Below are positions 8,454 through 17,270 of a DNA stretch of 64,000 nt, piece by piece. The position numbers and the translations under genes are program-made. The notes below the pieces were generated by a model. It saw only the letters and a list, made by a program, of their open reading frames with translations. It searched no databases and had not been told where the DNA came from. Within the stretch, counting starts at the first letter, position 1, and each line of letters begins with the position of its first letter. Source of the stretch: DAISJD01 sp036821645 (lineage in GTDB: Bacteria > Pseudomonadota > Alphaproteobacteria > ATCC43930 > CGMCC-115725); NCBI GenBank assembly GCA_036821645.1, contig DAISJD010000001.1, positions 33,734 to 97,733 of the forward strand. The letters are read 5' to 3'.

Positions 8454-8924
8454 TCACAAGTCGTCATCGCTGTCTTCTTGGCCGATGCGACCGATGAATT
8501 CGCCAAAATCCTTTGCCTCGCGGAAATCGCGATAGACGCTGGCAAACCGGACATAAGCCACCTGATCCAACGTTGCAAGGGCTGCCATGACGCATTCGCC
8601 AATCATGGCGGTTTCAATCTCGGTCTCGCCGGAACTTTCCAACTGACGCACGATCGAATTGATAACCCGCTCCACTTGCTCCGTATCGACTGGGCGCTTG
8701 CGTAATGATGTAAAGATGGAACGCGCCAACTTGTCACGGTCGAAGGCTTCGAGCTTGCCGTTCTTTTTAACGACGATGAGGTCGCGCAACTGAACGCGCT
8801 CGAACGTGGTAAAGCGCGCAGCACAATTGGGACAGAGCCTGCGCCTGCGGATCGCCGACCGATCGTCAGTCGGTCGCGAATCCTTGACCTGGGTATCATC
8901 GAAGCCACAAAACGGGCACCGCAT
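8454..8924 (-). CDS. nrdR: Transcriptional repressor NrdR
   Basis: NrdR is a zinc-ribbon/ATP-cone repressor of ribonucleotide reductase genes that senses dATP/ATP. The 156-residue product begins MRCPFCGFDDTQVKDSRP and has the second zinc pair in RRLCPNCAARFTTFERV. The ATP-cone follows (VVKKNGKLEAFDRDKLARSI through YVRFASVYRDF; each segment is under 20 residues). The start at 8924 gives the family-standard N-terminus. The upstream in-frame extension is not conserved in this family as far as I know. It lies between glyA and ribD, a common alphaproteobacterial order. Confidence 0.96.
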   Translation of the reverse strand: MRCPFCGFDDTQVKDSRPTDDRSAIRRRRLCPNCAARFTTFERVQLRDLIVVKKNGKLEAFDRDKLARSIFTSLRKRPVDTEQVERVINSIVRQLESSGETEIETAMIGECVMAALATLDQVAYVRFASVYRDFREAKDFGEFIGRIGQEDSDDDL

Positions 8925-9169
8925 GCCGGAACCCTCCCTGGAACGGTAGGCCCGAAAAACCAACCCGCCGTCGCAATTGCCGAAGGATGAAAACCGCCTA
9001 ATCCGAATGAACGGGCGTTATTACCTATGTCTATACAAAAAAGAATTTATTTTTCAACGAATAAGCAGCACCTCGGCGTCGTTTTACGCACAGGTGCCAC
9101 TCGACCGATTTGGTCCGCATCGGACGCCTACCACCCGGGAGACAACACCGGGCAAAGACCGGGCAATTC

Positions 9170-9210
9170 TACGGGCGCACCCCAATGAGACCGATTGGGG
9201 TGCGCCCGTA
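9170..9210 (-). terminator. Long hairpin downstream of glyA
   Basis: A perfect 17-bp inverted repeat (9170-9186 with 9194-9210, 7-base loop) lies four bases past the glyA stop codon. It would form a very stable GC-rich stem. There is no T-run on the minus strand, so it may stabilise the 3-prime end as well as stop transcription into nrdR. Confidence 0.6.
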
Positions 9211-9214
9211 CCCC

Positions 9215-10516
9215 TTAGAATCCCTGATAAATCGGGTATGCATCGCAGAGTTCGGCAATTTTCTGACGCGCCAAGGCTTCGGCCGGACCGTTATTGTCGG
9301 GATTGCTGGCAAGACCGTCCAAGACATCACCGATCAATCCGCCGATCACATGCCAATCCGCCGCCTTGAAACCGCGCGTCGTCCCGGCGGGTGTGCCCAA
9401 GCGGATCCCGGAAGTGACCATCGGCTTTTCGGGATCAAACGGAATCCCGTTTTTGTTGCAGGTCATCCCAGCCCGCTCCAAACTCTGTTCAGCGGCGCGC
9501 CCAGTAACGCCCTTGGGACGCAGATCCACCAAAACGACATGGGAATCAGTCCCGCCAGATACGATGGCAAGCCCCCGTTGGACCAATGTCTCGGCCAATA
9601 TCCGCGCATTATCGACCACGGCGGTTGCATATTCCTTAAAACCGGGACTAAGGGCTTCGCCGAAGGCGACGGCCTTCGCCGCGATGACATGCATCAAGGG
9701 CCCCCCTTGCAAACCGGGGAAGACGGCCGAGTTGATTTTCTTACCGAGATCAAGATCGTTGCTCAAGACCATCCCACCCCGCGGCCCGCGCAGAGTCTTA
9801 TGAGTCGTCGTGGTTACCACATGGGCATGGGGCAAGGGGCTTGGATAGGCACCACCCGCGACAAGCCCGGCAAAATGCGCCATATCGACCATAAAAACAG
9901 CCCCGACCTCATCGGCAATCGTCCGAAACCGGGCAAAATCGATGATGCGCGGATAAGCAGAACCACCGGCAATGATCAGTTTCGGCCGATGCGTGCGGGC
10001 AAGATCCGCCACGGCGTCGTAATCGATCAACTGATCCTCGGCACGCACCCCATAGCCGACCGCATTGAACCATTTGCCCGATTGGTTGACCGAGGCCCCG
10101 TGGGTCAGATGGCCGCCATGGGCAAGCGACATGCCTAAAATCGTATCGCCGGGCTGCAAGAGGGCCATAAAAACCGCCTGATTGGCCTGCGCACCGGAAT
10201 GGGGTTGCACATTGACATAGGCGCAGTCGAACAACCGCTTGGCCCGCTCAATCGCCAAACTTTCGGCGACATCGACGAACTCACACCCGCCATAATAGCG
10301 CTTACCCGGATAACCTTCGGCATATTTATTTGTTAAAACAGAGCCTTGCGCTTCAAGCACAGCACGCGAAACAATATTCTCTGAGGCAATCAATTCAATC
10401 TGATGCTGCTGACGCCCCAATTCATCCGTCAGCGCCGCCGCAATCTCCGGGTCGGCAAAAGCAAGGGATTGCGCGAAAAATGCCTCTTGCGAACCAGAAA
10501 CGATAGTCTTGGACAT
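9215..10516 (-). CDS. glyA: Serine hydroxymethyltransferase
   Basis: PLP enzyme that converts serine and tetrahydrofolate to glycine and methylene-THF in the cytoplasm. The 433-residue product shows QIELIASENIVS, GYPGKRYYGGCEFVD, NVQPHSGAQANQAV, FMVDMAHFAGLVAGG and the PLP lysine motif VVTTTTHKTLRGPRGG. It ends with the family-typical substrate loop SGIRLGTPAGTTRGF. The ATG at 10516 is preceded by AAGG; an upstream in-frame extension is not family-like. Upstream lies a 0.65-kb AT-rich intergenic region shared with mucR. Confidence 0.97.
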   Translation of the reverse strand: MSKTIVSGSQEAFFAQSLAFADPEIAAALTDELGRQQHQIELIASENIVSRAVLEAQGSVLTNKYAEGYPGKRYYGGCEFVDVAESLAIERAKRLFDCAYVNVQPHSGAQANQAVFMALLQPGDTILGMSLAHGGHLTHGASVNQSGKWFNAVGYGVRAEDQLIDYDAVADLARTHRPKLIIAGGSAYPRIIDFARFRTIADEVGAVFMVDMAHFAGLVAGGAYPSPLPHAHVVTTTTHKTLRGPRGGMVLSNDLDLGKKINSAVFPGLQGGPLMHVIAAKAVAFGEALSPGFKEYATAVVDNARILAETLVQRGLAIVSGGTDSHVVLVDLRPKGVTGRAAEQSLERAGMTCNKNGIPFDPEKPMVTSGIRLGTPAGTTRGFKAADWHVIGGLIGDVLDGLASNPDNNGPAEALARQKIAELCDAYPIYQGF

Positions 10517-11171
10517 TAAAAAGAGCCTTTCCGAAGGGGGCCGCAGCACGCAGGCTGTGCTGTATCACACGCCCGATCGCGAAGATCAGGCCGGACGACG
10601 ATCGCTCAAAACGGATCGCTCGCCGCATTCGCCGCAATGGCGTCGTATTTTCTATCACATCAGGGTAGGCCGCGATAGACGGGGGCCATGGCATCTCGTT
10701 TTTGAGAATGAGCATGACGATCGCGCATGAAAAAAAATTAAATGTTTTAAATCAAATTGTTAGGATAATTTTTTTTGCTCTTGGCAATGATTTTTCACTG
10801 TGATGGTCGCATATAGAACATAGCAGATTTGCCATCATCGGCAAAGATTGAGAATGAGGCTAATTATTGAGCAATTTTGTTCGATTTTGTTAAAAAATCA
10901 ATTTTAGCCGCGAAAAATCCTTTTTTTAAAATTCACTAGTGAGTAATTATAGTTAAAATTATATTAATTTTCTTCGTTTTACGGATTCATGGCGGTATTT
11001 CCATCCGTTCTCGGCAAAATTAATCAAGATTTTTTAACATAAATTCATGTGCCGCAATCAGTAAACGGTAAATTTACTTATAATTAACTCAATTCTTATT
11101 GATAGCCTGCATTGACATCAATAATATGGTTTGAGACTATAAGCCACCTAAAGAAAACACGATTAGAGAGT
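10517..11171. other. AT-rich divergent intergenic region between glyA and mucR
   Basis: About 650 bases without a convincing gene. From 10730 to 11110 it is strongly AT-rich with repeated A and T tracts and TA steps. Such DNA suits promoters and also binding by MucR/H-NS-like proteins, so autoregulation of mucR is plausible. One GANTC site (GATTC at 10984-10988) is present. I find no RNA gene or clear terminator. Confidence 0.4.
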
Positions 11172-11630
11172 ATGAAAAACATGGATAAACCGACTGACAA
11201 GTCGACCGAAACTGGTCTTATGCGCATGACGGCCCACGTCGTTGCGGCCTATGTCAGCAACAATAGCTTGCCGAACAATCAACTCACTGGGTTGATTAAT
11301 GGCGTTTACTCATCATTAAAAGCATTGGATGCTGGTGCCCCCGAGCCAAAACAAGAGCAAACACGCCCGGCAATCTCCGTTAAAAAGTCGATTACCCCGG
11401 ATTATTTGGTTTGCCTTGAAGATGGTAAAAAACTGAAGATGCTGAAGCGGCATCTCAGATCAACCTATAATATGACCCCGGAAGAATATCGCGCCAAATG
11501 GAACCTCTCGGCTGATTATCCGATGGTAGCTCCCAATTACGCAGCACAACGATCGGCATTTGCCAAAGAAATCGGCCTTGGTCGCGGCAGCAGCCGCACA
11601 CCGCGGGCCAAAAATACGAGAATGAGCTAA
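11172..11630 (+). CDS. mucR: Ros/MucR family transcriptional regulator
   Basis: The 152-residue protein has the MucR layout. An N-terminal helical oligomerisation part includes TAHVVAAYVSNNSL. A linker follows, then a zinc-finger-like domain YLVCLEDGKKLKMLKRHL followed by MTPEEYRAKWNLSADYPM and APNYAAQRSAFAKEIGLGR. Known MucR/Ros proteins silence exopolysaccharide, virulence and cell-cycle genes by binding AT-rich DNA. Here the second zinc cysteine is replaced by Asp (C81-x-x-D84), a variation reported for some Ros-family members. The start MKNMDKPTDK at 11172 follows an AGAGAG; an in-frame ATG at 11112 is less likely. Confidence 0.88.
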   Translation: MKNMDKPTDKSTETGLMRMTAHVVAAYVSNNSLPNNQLTGLINGVYSSLKALDAGAPEPKQEQTRPAISVKKSITPDYLVCLEDGKKLKMLKRHLRSTYNMTPEEYRAKWNLSADYPMVAPNYAAQRSAFAKEIGLGRGSSRTPRAKNTRMS

Positions 11631-11712
11631 GCATCCATCGATCGTCTCGGCCGTGTTTTCCGACATCTTTCCCGATCGGCACCGATCGGGAAAGATGTGA
11701 GCTCGCCCTTGG

Positions 11713-13962
11713 TTATTCCCCACCAACCGGAAGCCAACAGGTCACGGTCGTGCCCTCGCCCGGATTGGATTCAAGCTCGACATGACCGCCATGAAGCTCA
11801 ATGAACGATTTGACCAAGGATAATCCCAACCCGGCACCGGCATGGCGGGTTTTTGTGTCCCCGCGCTCGAACATATTAAAGATCCGTCCGTGATGCTCGG
11901 ACGCGATCCCAACACCTGTATCATGGACGCTGATAGCCACGGACTGACCGTCGCGCCGTGCCTTTAAGGTGATGGTTCCGCCAGCCGGGGTAAACTTAAC
12001 CGAATTCGTCACCAAATTGAACAAGGCCTGACGCAAGCGCCGCTCGTCACAGACCAAAAAACCGATATCAGGCGGACATTCAAAATGCAGCGATAGGTGC
12101 GAGCGGCGCACACGTTCCCGGCTCAGTGATAAAATACTCGCTAAAAGACCGTGTATATCGACGGACCCACTTTCTAACTTGAACTGCCCCGCCTCGATCG
12201 TCGCAAGATCCAAAATGTCATTGACCAATGAAGAAAGACGTGAAGAGCTATCCAATATTCCTTTACAATATTCCATCTGTTTTAGATTCAATTCACCGAA
12301 ATATTGATTAGAAAGCATTTCTGCAAAACCACTAATCGCATTTAAAGGTGTCCGCAATTCATAACTGACATTGGCAATAAACTCGCTTTTCAATCCATCA
12401 GCGGTCAAAAGTTCTTCGTTTCTTTCACGCAAGAACCGTTCGACACGCACGGAATCCGTAACATCGAGATAGGTCAACAGCATATTGCCATCCGGTAAGG
12501 GGACGGCATTGATACGAACCGTCGATCCGTCTTGGCGTTCCAATTCTTTCATATAGGGGGCATAGCTTGTGGCACGACTGATGGCCTCGCGCCGGGTCGT
12601 CTCCCAATTGACCTCGTTGATATAGAGATGACGCGCTTTTTCGACCAGAAGCCCAACATGCGGCTTGCCGTTCAAATCTTCCGGCTGCAATTGCCAAATC
12701 CGGCAAAAGGCCGGATTCCAGAGTTTGAGGCGACCATCACTGCCGAAAACGGCAATGCCTTCCGATAGATTGTCCAGGGTCTCGCGCTGAACCTCGGTCA
12801 ACGTATTGTAAGACCGTTCCAAGGCAAGCTTATCGGTCACATCTTCATAGGTAAAAATTAGACCGCCGAACGGATGGCGTGCGATATGAAGACGCACCGT
12901 GCGATCGTCAGGTAAATGCAACAACTCTTCCCATGTGCCGATCAGGGACTCGAAGAGAGACACTTGTTCATGCTTGAAGCGCGGAAAATCGGCATATTCC
13001 GGTAGCAAGCGCCGCTCGCGCAGACGATCCAAGACTTCCGGCAAGGTTGGTTCCTGCTCCAACCATTCAGGTTCAAACCGCCAAAGCCGACCAAATGCAC
13101 TGTTGCTAAACAATAACCGCTTATCCGGCCCCCAAATGGCGATGGCAACATTGATCGCCTCTAAAACTTGTTGATGGCCATGGGCCACCCTAATCAATTC
13201 CGTTTTGAGATCTTCCGTTTCCGATCGATTGAGCGCAAAGCCGAAACGGCCCTCTCCATCAAGAGAAATCTCAATTAATTCATAAGTTTGCTTGACATCT
13301 GCTTGGAGATTTTTGTGATGCCCGATGGAAACGGTCCCTTGATTGACCTTACCAACCCCACTTAATTGGCGAACCGTTTCGGCAAGACCCGTCTCATGGG
13401 TGAAGCGGGGATTCAACCCCTGCTGCTGACCCGATTCGTCCGTGTACCAGAGCGCAATCGGTAAGGCCTGAACGACACGAGCAAGCAGCCAAAGTTTTTT
13501 TTCATTGGCTTCACGCTCCCTTAAATCTCGCTCGGCTGCACTGGCATCAGCGCACCAAATCAGATGGAACGGCCGACCGTCATTGGAATTTTCCGATTTA
13601 AAGCCGGAAAACTCCAGGACGCGACCATCAAGCGTCGTGAATTTTTCCAAAAACCGATTCTCGGTTTGGCACAAACGATGAATGGCCTGGGTTAATGCAA
13701 CACCATCAACAGGTCCGAGAGAGGCCATCAGCGATGACAGGCGCAACGGCCATTTTTCATCCTGATCTTGGCCGTCGATTCTGATCCCTTCATGGCCGTC
13801 ATAATCGTAACAGACGCCCGACAGAGTCGACAGTGCTGCGACAAGAGCGCCCTTTCGCACCCTGTCTTGCCGATGACGGGGACGAATGAAGACTGCGTAA
13901 ATGACGATGAGACTCATGCCGGCCAAGGCAAACGCAGCAGTCTCCTGAACCCAGTCAATCAT
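11713..13962 (-). CDS. divL: DivL-type PAS-domain pseudo-histidine kinase (phospho-site Tyr)
   Basis: The 749-residue protein has one N-terminal membrane helix (residues about 7-26) and several PAS-like domains, for example NLSEGIAVFGSDGRLKLWNP. A HisKA-type dimerisation helix and an ATPase domain follow (NLVTNSVKFTPAGG, HDTGVGI, GAGLGLSLVKSF). In the H-box the normal SHELRTP reads SYELRTP, with Tyr at about residue 534 where the phosphorylated His should be. The codon is TAT, so it is a clean substitution. Tyr at this site, the length, the membrane helix and the PAS array match DivL of Caulobacter, which tunes CckA together with DivK. It lies downstream of ahcY, separated from it by about 440 bases and a terminator. 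Start chosen at ATG 13962; a GTG at 13983 is possible. Confidence 0.82.
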   Translation of the reverse strand: MIDWVQETAAFALAGMSLIVIYAVFIRPRHRQDRVRKGALVAALSTLSGVCYDYDGHEGIRIDGQDQDEKWPLRLSSLMASLGPVDGVALTQAIHRLCQTENRFLEKFTTLDGRVLEFSGFKSENSNDGRPFHLIWCADASAAERDLREREANEKKLWLLARVVQALPIALWYTDESGQQQGLNPRFTHETGLAETVRQLSGVGKVNQGTVSIGHHKNLQADVKQTYELIEISLDGEGRFGFALNRSETEDLKTELIRVAHGHQQVLEAINVAIAIWGPDKRLLFSNSAFGRLWRFEPEWLEQEPTLPEVLDRLRERRLLPEYADFPRFKHEQVSLFESLIGTWEELLHLPDDRTVRLHIARHPFGGLIFTYEDVTDKLALERSYNTLTEVQRETLDNLSEGIAVFGSDGRLKLWNPAFCRIWQLQPEDLNGKPHVGLLVEKARHLYINEVNWETTRREAISRATSYAPYMKELERQDGSTVRINAVPLPDGNMLLTYLDVTDSVRVERFLRERNEELLTADGLKSEFIANVSYELRTPLNAISGFAEMLSNQYFGELNLKQMEYCKGILDSSSRLSSLVNDILDLATIEAGQFKLESGSVDIHGLLASILSLSRERVRRSHLSLHFECPPDIGFLVCDERRLRQALFNLVTNSVKFTPAGGTITLKARRDGQSVAISVHDTGVGIASEHHGRIFNMFERGDTKTRHAGAGLGLSLVKSFIELHGGHVELESNPGEGTTVTCWLPVGGE

Positions 13963-14320
13963 CGAGCGACACCCACCCCACACACGCCATAGACCCTTTG
14001 CACACTATACACGCATTTTATTGCAGCAAACCACACCATACATATCCATAGTAATTGCCACTTGATCAAGAACAAGCCATCAAACGGTTTTTGGGAACTG
14101 GCCCGCTTCTTTCTCAAAAAGGGGTGATCTTCTTGATACAGTCTGGCCGCAGCCATCACACTCAAGAACGATAGATCGGATCATTGAGAGCCGAATGGAC
14201 TGATATGCGGTGTTCGACCTAATCCATATGACATAAGCCGTCGTATGCGGCGTTCTCGAACAGCGGCACAATAATAAATTATGTGCAATTTTAAATCACG
14301 CAATTATATAATTTACAAAA
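13963..14320. other. Intergenic region between divL and ahcY
   Basis: About 360 bases of moderate AT content. No ORF with family resemblance and no RNA gene is apparent. It presumably holds the divL promoter, since a terminator separates it from ahcY. Confidence 0.35.
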
Positions 14321-14356
14321 TAAAAAGCCCGATTGCCATTAACCAATCGGGCTTTT
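14321..14356 (-). terminator. Rho-independent terminator of ahcY
   Basis: On the minus strand, 45 bases past the ahcY stop, a 13-bp stem (14323-14335 with 14344-14356) with an 8-base loop is followed by TTTTTATTTT. This is a textbook intrinsic terminator and separates ahcY from divL. Confidence 0.85.
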
Positions 14357-14401
14357 CAACAGTCTGATGGTTCGAACAACGGCGTTCGAACCGGTCAGCC
14401 T

Positions 14402-15697
14402 TTAATAGCGGTAATGTTCCGGCTTGAAAGGACCAACCTTGCTGATCGACAAATAATCAGCTTGTTCTTGTGTCAAGGTCGTCAAATGCACGCCGAGCTT
14501 GGCAAGATGCAAGGCCGCAACCTTTTCATCCAGATGTTTCGGCAAGACATAAACCTTACGTTCATAGCGTTCTGCATGATTGTAAAGCTCGATCTGAGCG
14601 AGCACTTGATTCGTGAAGGATGCGCTCATCACGAAGCTCGGATGACCGGTGCCGCACCCAAGATTGACGAGACGCCCCTTGGCCAGCACGATCAGGCGCT
14701 TACCATCCGGGAACACGACTTCGTCGACCTGCGGCTTCACTTCGTCCCAGACGTAGTTCTTGAGAGACCCAATTTGAATTTCGCTGTCGAAATGGCCGAT
14801 ATTGCAGACGATCGCACGATCTTTCATCTGGCGCATATGGTCGAGCGTAATGACATCCACATTGCCCGTCGCCGTCACGAAAATATCGCCGATGGATGCC
14901 GCTTCATCCATGGTGACGACCTGATAGCCTTCCATCGCCGCCTGGAGCGCGCAGATCGGATCGATCTCCGTCACCATGACGCGGGCCCCTTGGCTGCGCA
15001 AGGAGGCGGCCGATCCCTTACCGACATCGCCGAACCCGGCAACAACCGCAACCTTGCCAGCCATCATCACGTCGGTCGCGCGCTTGATCCCGTCGACCAG
15101 GCTTTCGCGGCAGCCATAGAGATTATCGAACTTCGACTTGGTGACGCTGTCATTCACATTGATCGCAGGAACGGCAAGTTTGCCCGCCTTTTGCATTTCA
15201 TAGAGACGATGCACGCCGGTCGTGGTTTCTTCGGTAATCCCACGCACATTCTTCAACAGTTCAGGATATTTGTTGTGCAGCAGAATCGTCGCATCGCCGC
15301 CATCGTCCAGAACCATATTGGGCGTCCAGCCATCGGGTCCGCGCACGGTCTGTTCGATGCACCATTCGTACTCTTCTTCGGTCTCGCCCTTCCAGGCGAA
15401 AACAGGAATCCCTTGCGCGGCAATGGCCGCCGCCGCGTGGTCCTGGGTCGAAAAAATATTACAGGACGACCAACGCACCGAAGCGCCCAGGGCGACCAAG
15501 GTTTCAATCAGAACAGCCGTCTGAATCGTCATGTGCAGACAGCCAATGATCCGCGCATCCTTGAGCGGCTTCGAGGCGCCGAATTCAGTGCGCAGAGCCA
15601 TAAGGCCCGGCATCTCGGTCTCGGCAATCGCAATTTCTTTGCGACCCCAATCCGCCAGAGTGATGTCAGCGACCTTATAGTCGGTGAAACTCGACAT
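14402..15697 (-). CDS. ahcY: S-adenosyl-L-homocysteine hydrolase
   Basis: NAD-dependent enzyme that splits S-adenosylhomocysteine to homocysteine and adenosine, relieving product inhibition of methyltransferases. The 431-residue product shows GCLHMTIQTAVLIETL, SSCNIFSTQDHAAAAIA, the NAD-binding GKVAVVAGFGDVGKGSA, NIGHFDSEIQI and the C-terminal KPEHYRY that reaches the partner active site. The ATG at 15697 (MSSFTDYKVADI) follows GGAGAAAGG. It has its own terminator downstream. Confidence 0.97.
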   Translation of the reverse strand: MSSFTDYKVADITLADWGRKEIAIAETEMPGLMALRTEFGASKPLKDARIIGCLHMTIQTAVLIETLVALGASVRWSSCNIFSTQDHAAAAIAAQGIPVFAWKGETEEEYEWCIEQTVRGPDGWTPNMVLDDGGDATILLHNKYPELLKNVRGITEETTTGVHRLYEMQKAGKLAVPAINVNDSVTKSKFDNLYGCRESLVDGIKRATDVMMAGKVAVVAGFGDVGKGSAASLRSQGARVMVTEIDPICALQAAMEGYQVVTMDEAASIGDIFVTATGNVDVITLDHMRQMKDRAIVCNIGHFDSEIQIGSLKNYVWDEVKPQVDEVVFPDGKRLIVLAKGRLVNLGCGTGHPSFVMSASFTNQVLAQIELYNHAERYERKVYVLPKHLDEKVAALHLAKLGVHLTTLTQEQADYLSISKVGPFKPEHYRY

Positions 15698-15879
15698 GCC
15701 TTTCTCCAATCCAAGGCGGGCAAAACCGGATAGACCCGCAACATCTTATGGCCCTATACCAGCAGTCAACCGGAAGAGCAACCCACCCCGACAACACACC
15801 CGGCTTGCATCATGTCCCGTGGCCCGATATCGTCGCCCGACCCTGTGCCACCTATTTTCAAAACGGAGATGACAGACCG

Positions 15880-16176
15880 ATGAACGATGTGAATACCGAT
15901 AGAACTAAAAACAAATCCGGCGATGTCGGCGGTGTCGCCGCCGATCAGTTGCGCACCATCATCGATCGGATCGAACGATTAGAAGAAGAAAAAAAGGCCC
16001 TGTCGGAAGATATAAAGGACGTTTATGCCGAGGCCAAAGGAAACGGCTTCGATGTTAAAATCATCAAGAAAATCATCTCGATGCGTAAACGGGACCGCAA
16101 CGAACTCGACGAAGAAGAAACGATGCTCGAAATCTATATGCGGGCCCTGGGCATGTTGCCCGACATAGACGAATAA
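15880..16176 (+). CDS. gapR: GapR family nucleoid-associated protein (DUF2312)
   Basis: This is a 98-residue protein with the complete GapR pattern: AADQLRTIIDRIERLEEEK, DIKDVYAEAKGNGFDVKII, KKIISMRKRDRNELDEEE and IYMRALGM. Caulobacter GapR encircles overtwisted DNA ahead of forks and RNA polymerase and supports topoisomerase action and chromosome replication. The start MNDVNTDR is preceded by GGAG about 12 bases away; the upstream open frame is not family-like. It is divergent from ahcY, and together with divL and ccrM adds to the cell-cycle genes here. Confidence 0.92.
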   Translation: MNDVNTDRTKNKSGDVGGVAADQLRTIIDRIERLEEEKKALSEDIKDVYAEAKGNGFDVKIIKKIISMRKRDRNELDEEETMLEIYMRALGMLPDIDE

Positions 16177-16185
16177 CCCGTTTTA

Positions 16186-16222
16186 GAAAAGCGCACCGTA
16201 CGAGGATCCCGGTTCGCTTTTC
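16186..16222. terminator. Possible hairpin between gapR and the convergent methyltransferase gene
   Basis: An 8-bp stem (gaaaagcg at 16186-16193 with its complement at 16215-16222) brackets a 21-base loop between two convergent genes. The right arm ends in a short T-run on the plus strand. Weak evidence. Confidence 0.3.
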
Positions 16223-16263
16223 CAAAAGCCATCGCCGCGACACCGCCGGTCGTCGGCCCCGTG

Positions 16264-17010
16264 CTAAAAACAAAGCCCCTTGCCCTCGCGCAAAATCTTT
16301 TGGGCCTCTTCGGTATAGGACCCATCGTCTCGGTGCAGGATCAAACCGGCCGCAAGGCGAAAGGGCGTGCGCACCCCGACCCGCGCGCGCACCAAAACCC
16401 GACCGGCAGGCCTGCCCGCCTTGGGCCAGAGCGGAAAGACGACGATTTCCCCCGCGCGTCCTTTGAGGGCTGCGATCACATCATCCAAGCGATCCGCCCG
16501 GTGCACGACCGTAATCCGCCCTTTGGGGCGCACCCACGTGACGGCTCGCCTGATCCAATCAGCAAAATCGAGCCCTTGCTCCCCAACCGCAAGACGGCGG
16601 GCCTCGCCATCGGGGAGGGTCGCATGACCTGCTGCGAGATAGGGTGGGTTTGCCATCACCTGGTCGAAGCCCCCCGATGGCAATTCGGGGTGCGGGTCTC
16701 TGAGATTGCCCGCAAAAAACCGGACCCGATCGCCAACCCCGTTCAAAACCGCATTCGCCACCGCAAGTTCGACGAGGTCCGCTTGCCGATCAAGCCCGGT
16801 GTGATCGAGTCCAGAGAGTCGGTTTGCCAAACAAAGCGTCGCAAGCCCCGTCCCCGCACCCAATTCCAGAATCCGCTCGCCCGGTGCAGCCTCGATGGCA
16901 GCAGCCAGAAAAACCGGGTCGATCGCCGCCCGAAACCCGTTCATGGGTTGTCGCAATCGCACCCGGCCACCCAAAAAAAGATCTTCGCTGATCATCGGAT
17001 TATTGGTCAT
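16264..17010 (-). CDS. Class I SAM-dependent N6-adenine methyltransferase, TrmN6/YfiC-like
   Basis: A 248-residue cytoplasmic methyltransferase. It opens with EDLFLGGRVRLRQP and GFRAAIDPVFLAAA, as in tRNA1(Val) A37 N6-methyltransferases. It then has SAM-binding motif I ILELGAGTGLATLCLA and the catalytic motif MANPPYL. NPPY marks methylation of an exocyclic amino group. The C-terminal part (GRITVVHRADRLDDV, GRVLVRARVG) also fits TrmN6. Target assignment to tRNA is by family only. It is followed by gapR in the convergent direction, with the polyprenyl synthase gene divergent. Confidence 0.8.
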   Translation of the reverse strand: MTNNPMISEDLFLGGRVRLRQPMNGFRAAIDPVFLAAAIEAAPGERILELGAGTGLATLCLANRLSGLDHTGLDRQADLVELAVANAVLNGVGDRVRFFAGNLRDPHPELPSGGFDQVMANPPYLAAGHATLPDGEARRLAVGEQGLDFADWIRRAVTWVRPKGRITVVHRADRLDDVIAALKGRAGEIVVFPLWPKAGRPAGRVLVRARVGVRTPFRLAAGLILHRDDGSYTEEAQKILREGKGLCF

Positions 17011-17270
17011 AGTCCGATTCTTAACCTATCTTGCGCGCTAGTACCACCCATCCGGTGCGCCATGGCGGGGCACGATGACGCTTGATCGATCCTGCCGTCT
17101 GGTGCATAGACAGGGCCGGTAGATCGGATTGTCGATTCTATCGGTCAGTCGGCATATGGATAGCGGTGACAGGCGGGGCTTGACCCGTCGCACGTTCTCT
17201 CTATGCTGGCTCATGTGTTGGCGCCTTCGGCAGATCCGGGGCATATTGGTTGAACAGGGAGTATGACGCG

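Noticed and set aside
12361..12363. Tyr in the DivL H-box as a sequencing error
   Set aside because: A His-to-Tyr change needs one base (CAT to TAT), so error is possible, but length, PAS array, membrane helix and ahcY context independently fit DivL.
17038..17244. 68-codon minus-strand frame upstream of the polyprenyl synthase gene
   Set aside because: Arg/Cys-rich, no family resemblance; I looked for the DUF2007 protein often found here and this is not it.
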